From: Ianthella basta
Lineage: Eukaryota > Porifera > Demospongiae > Verongiida > Ianthellidae
Length of the DNA: 64,000 nucleotides
Assembly: GCA_964019415.1 (NCBI GenBank)
Contig: OZ025882.1
Location: 5,649,063 to 5,713,062, forward strand
Reading direction: 5' to 3'
The notes under the pieces were generated by a model that was given only the letters and a program-made list of their open reading frames with translations, searched no databases and had not been told where the DNA came from. Numbering within the stretch: position 1 is the first letter of the stretch; every line of letters starts with the position of its first letter. The position numbers were made by a program, and so were the translations under genes. Positions 61,484 to 64,000 of this stretch are shown piece after piece.

Positions 61484-61739
61484 GCTGCTGACTCTGCACT
61501 CAGTCTGTTAGTGTAAACAACATTAAACAACTGTTATACATTCAAGTTTGTGAAACACCTTCCTTGTTGTGTTTAATGTAGATGTTATAGTTTCAAGTAA
61601 CCTTGTTGATGAGTCAAGTGTGCCAGTGTGGTCATATACTATAAGCAGTAGGAGCTCTGTGGGAAGTATGCAGTAAAAGGGGCATGCACCCATACATGAT
61701 ATACATTTTCATTTCTGCATGACTTTGCTTCAATGTTGC

Positions 61740-61898
61740 AGTACCTCATCTTGGATACCACCAGACAGCATTACATTATGATTCAAGCCAAGTCCTATGC
61801 AGTAGCACTCCTACTACACTGTAAGGTCATGTAAAATGATGCATGAGTCATGAGCAAGACGGTAGTGAATGATACTAGACCAGTGTGTGTGTGTGTGT

Positions 61899-61977
<79 letters not shown>

Positions 61978-62700
61978 CACAATATTTCAAATGAGACGTA
62001 CTAGTGTTACTCCACTATTGATAGTGGTGATGCGATTGCACCTGCTGAGTAATGATCAGAGCAGGTAGTAGGGGTGTGTACCTGTACATGTGTGAATGTA
62101 TGTACTCTAGACTTTACACAGGTACAGTAGCTAAAGACATGGCCAAATATGGTGTGTTTGTGCAGCATGTGGTATCATTCTGGCTATATTCAGTTTGTGG
62201 TGTTATCTGCACAACTGTTGATTTTGTTGGTGTTAGTATGTACATGACACCTTAAAGTATGTGATAATTTGATATAATCCACTTTCAACCTTAAACTCAG
62301 AAGAAAATTCAAATGCATTGTCCTTACTTTCATAATGGTAAATAACAAACAGTCCCCTCCAGGGGAAATTTGCACAATATACATGAAAATTTGAATGCAT
62401 ACCTTACAATGTTGTTTATCTGGAGGCATTTAGGAATGAGTCATGAGGATGATGGTATGTTTATAGTGAATGGCAATAGACCTACCTGTGTATCTGTTTC
62501 TAGTGAAGAATTATGGAACTTTCTTGCTATTATTACTATATACATCATAAACACAGAGAGTACATATAGTAAGGATGTGTAGCTACCTATGTGTTGTTTG
62601 TGAACACATTCAGGCAATACCCTAGACCTCCACATGACTATGGCTAATGGTGTGCTTGTGCTGCACATTATCCCTCTCGTTATATTCAGCTTGTGGACTT
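61740..62700. repeat. R1 repeat with (TG)n (61883-61971)
   Basis: Collinear with 19195-20230 and 49630-50560. No independent gene. Confidence 0.75.
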
Positions 62701-62847
62701 GTCTGTACAGCTGTTACTGTAGTGTACATCCCTTTAACATGCAATAGTCTAACAAATATAGCTCCCTGTGATAAAAGCAACTTGGCGACATATACTCTGG
62801 GAATATTTCACAATATAAAGTTGCAGTCACAAAACCATTGTCGAGAC

Positions 62848-62916
62848 ATGGCTGACCAACTCCTGTCACAACAAATTGCAGGAATCAATCTTGAGGAAAT
62901 GATCATTCACTCATGA
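62848..62916 (+). other. Short conserved frame MADQLLSQQIAGINLEEM
   Basis: 22 codons ending IIHS-stop; four codons shorter than the 50703 copy but in the same frame. Confidence 0.25.
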
Positions 62917-63134
62917 CAAATCATACACAATGTCAAAATGTAAATTAAGCAGGTTTTTAGGTGGGGAGTGTGTACATACATTATCTGTGTGTTTGTTTGA
63001 GTGTGTTGTATGCATCTGATGAGAAATTCTGATAATAACTTACAACATGATGTGAACTTAAGCATCTGCTAACAGTACACTGATAAAGCATAAAGTCACA
63101 TACTTGTTCTTTCAAACCAGGCAGAGAATGAGGT

Positions 63135-64000
63135 CTAAACTGCATCAAGCAAGTGCTTGTATTCCTCCTGATCTCCTGATCATCTGTAGTAGTGTCAAGG
63201 CTTCCTTCAACCTTGTGATGGGTGAGCACACATTTGATGTATGCAAACAGTGCAAGGAGACCAGAGGTGAAGAGGACAGTGAAGATGTGGGTCAAGTCAT
63301 AAAGGGTACTGTATGTGTCTGCCTGAAACTCTTTTCACATGGCAGACAAGAATGCACCACAGACAAAAGTACCCAGGATGAAGAAAATGATAGAACATCA
63401 ATGTGGTAAGCAACGGTTGCAGCGTGCAATGCACGGAAGAAAGAGGAGGGCTGTACATGTGGTGAAGAAAGAAAAAGCTACAAGCATTAAGCAAATCTGT
63501 TGAAGCACAAACAAGTGAAATATTATAAGAAGCACCATCGGAAACACAATGTACACAGGGATAGTACCAAATGTCCACAAAAGGCATGTAGGCTGTGGAT
63601 ATCACGATACTTACGGTGGTAATGACATTGTGGAACAAAGCAAGTGCCAAAACTTGGCACAATACAACATCACAAACCAAACCCAACATTGTAGCATGGC
63701 AGAGAAGAGAAGTGAATTGGTCTTGGGATTCACTGGGTGGAAGATGTGGTGGCTCTTCTTCATCATTGGTAACATGTTAAGTACCATGAGAGAGCCAAGC
63801 CAAGAAGAATAGTAAAGATAAATGTAGCCTGTAAAATGGATTGCGTTTTCTCTGGTTGAAATCTTGAAGTGAATATCTTACACTGACAGTCCTCCTTCAC
63901 AGCCACACTTTGCAGCCATTGCTATTAGGTATTACTAAATGGATTATTAGTATCTCGTGTACCTGTTTTTGTGTGCTCTGTGTCTTTGCACCATCAGGCC
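63135..64000 (-). pseudogene. A8: deleted A/D mosaic exon 3 (partial)
   Basis: From the A-type tail (HLLDAV) through TM7, TM6 and the CNRC motif to about 63555, then a jump of roughly 260 bp that removes TM4, the DRRGLNRRQ loop and most of TM3, resuming at STAYMPFVDIW. Small insertions and deletions also break the tail frame (GATCTCCT duplicated near 63170; four bases missing near 63235). From about 63790 the sequence is D-type (IQSVAVKEDC-like start), not A-type. The splice acceptor seen in D1 is not preserved. It is the only full-window exon 3 lacking the core block. Exons 1-2 are beyond the window. Confidence 0.75.

Overview
The window is eukaryotic, animal-type DNA: AT-rich, with GT-AG introns of about 100-560 bp, long (TG)n tracts, TATA-like promoters, MITE-like elements and broken non-LTR retroelements. 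Compact introns plus a dense tandem array of secreted/membrane genes would fit a demosponge, but that is inference; nothing here fixes the species.

Almost all real coding sequence belongs to one tandemly duplicated family that I do not recognise. The basic gene has three exons: exon 1 (82-103 bp) encodes a signal peptide, exon 2 (about 430-510 bp) a small cysteine-rich ectodomain, and exon 3 (about 950 bp) seven or so membrane segments and a short acidic tail. Intron 1 is always phase 1 and intron 2 always phase 0. By the positive-inside rule the protein should be N-out/C-in, a receptor-like seven-pass layout. Ten copies look intact: A2, A4, A5, A7, C1, C2 and D1 on the minus strand, B1, B2 and E1 on the plus strand. 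At least five more are clearly broken (A1, A3, A6, A8, B3), and there are many relic exons.

Layout. 1-1463: A1 pseudogene. 2458-9454: A2 (minus) head-to-head with B1 (plus). 10012-13855: A3 pseudogene and B2, a shortened copy of the same pair. 14870-15005: relic C exon. 16148-17988: D1. 21508-23335: C1, with orphan B-type first exons just beyond. 25878-29002: E1, whose first intron holds a LINE remnant. 29935-30200: relic C exon. 31450-32350: a GC-richer insert. 32466-38900: third A/B pair (A4 intact, B3 frameshifted) with a hairpin MITE and an inverted segment between them. 39900-40530: relic C gene. 41697-43437: A5. 46117-48084: C2. 50991-53038: A6 pseudogene. 53600-56783: mosaic wreck of several family members split by a retroelement fragment. 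59239-61424: A7. 63135-64000: A8, a deleted A/D mosaic running off the window.

The most striking signal is a stretch of about 205 bp in exon 3 (TM3, the following basic loop containing DRRGLNRRQ, and the start of TM4). It is nearly identical at nucleotide level, third codon positions included, in about 16 copies on both strands, although the rest of the proteins has diverged strongly between subfamilies. With the swapping of three signal-peptide exon types among subfamilies, this points to repeated gene conversion and exon shuffling in a young, fast-turning receptor-like array. Function is unknown; surface chemosensing or recognition is a guess from architecture only.
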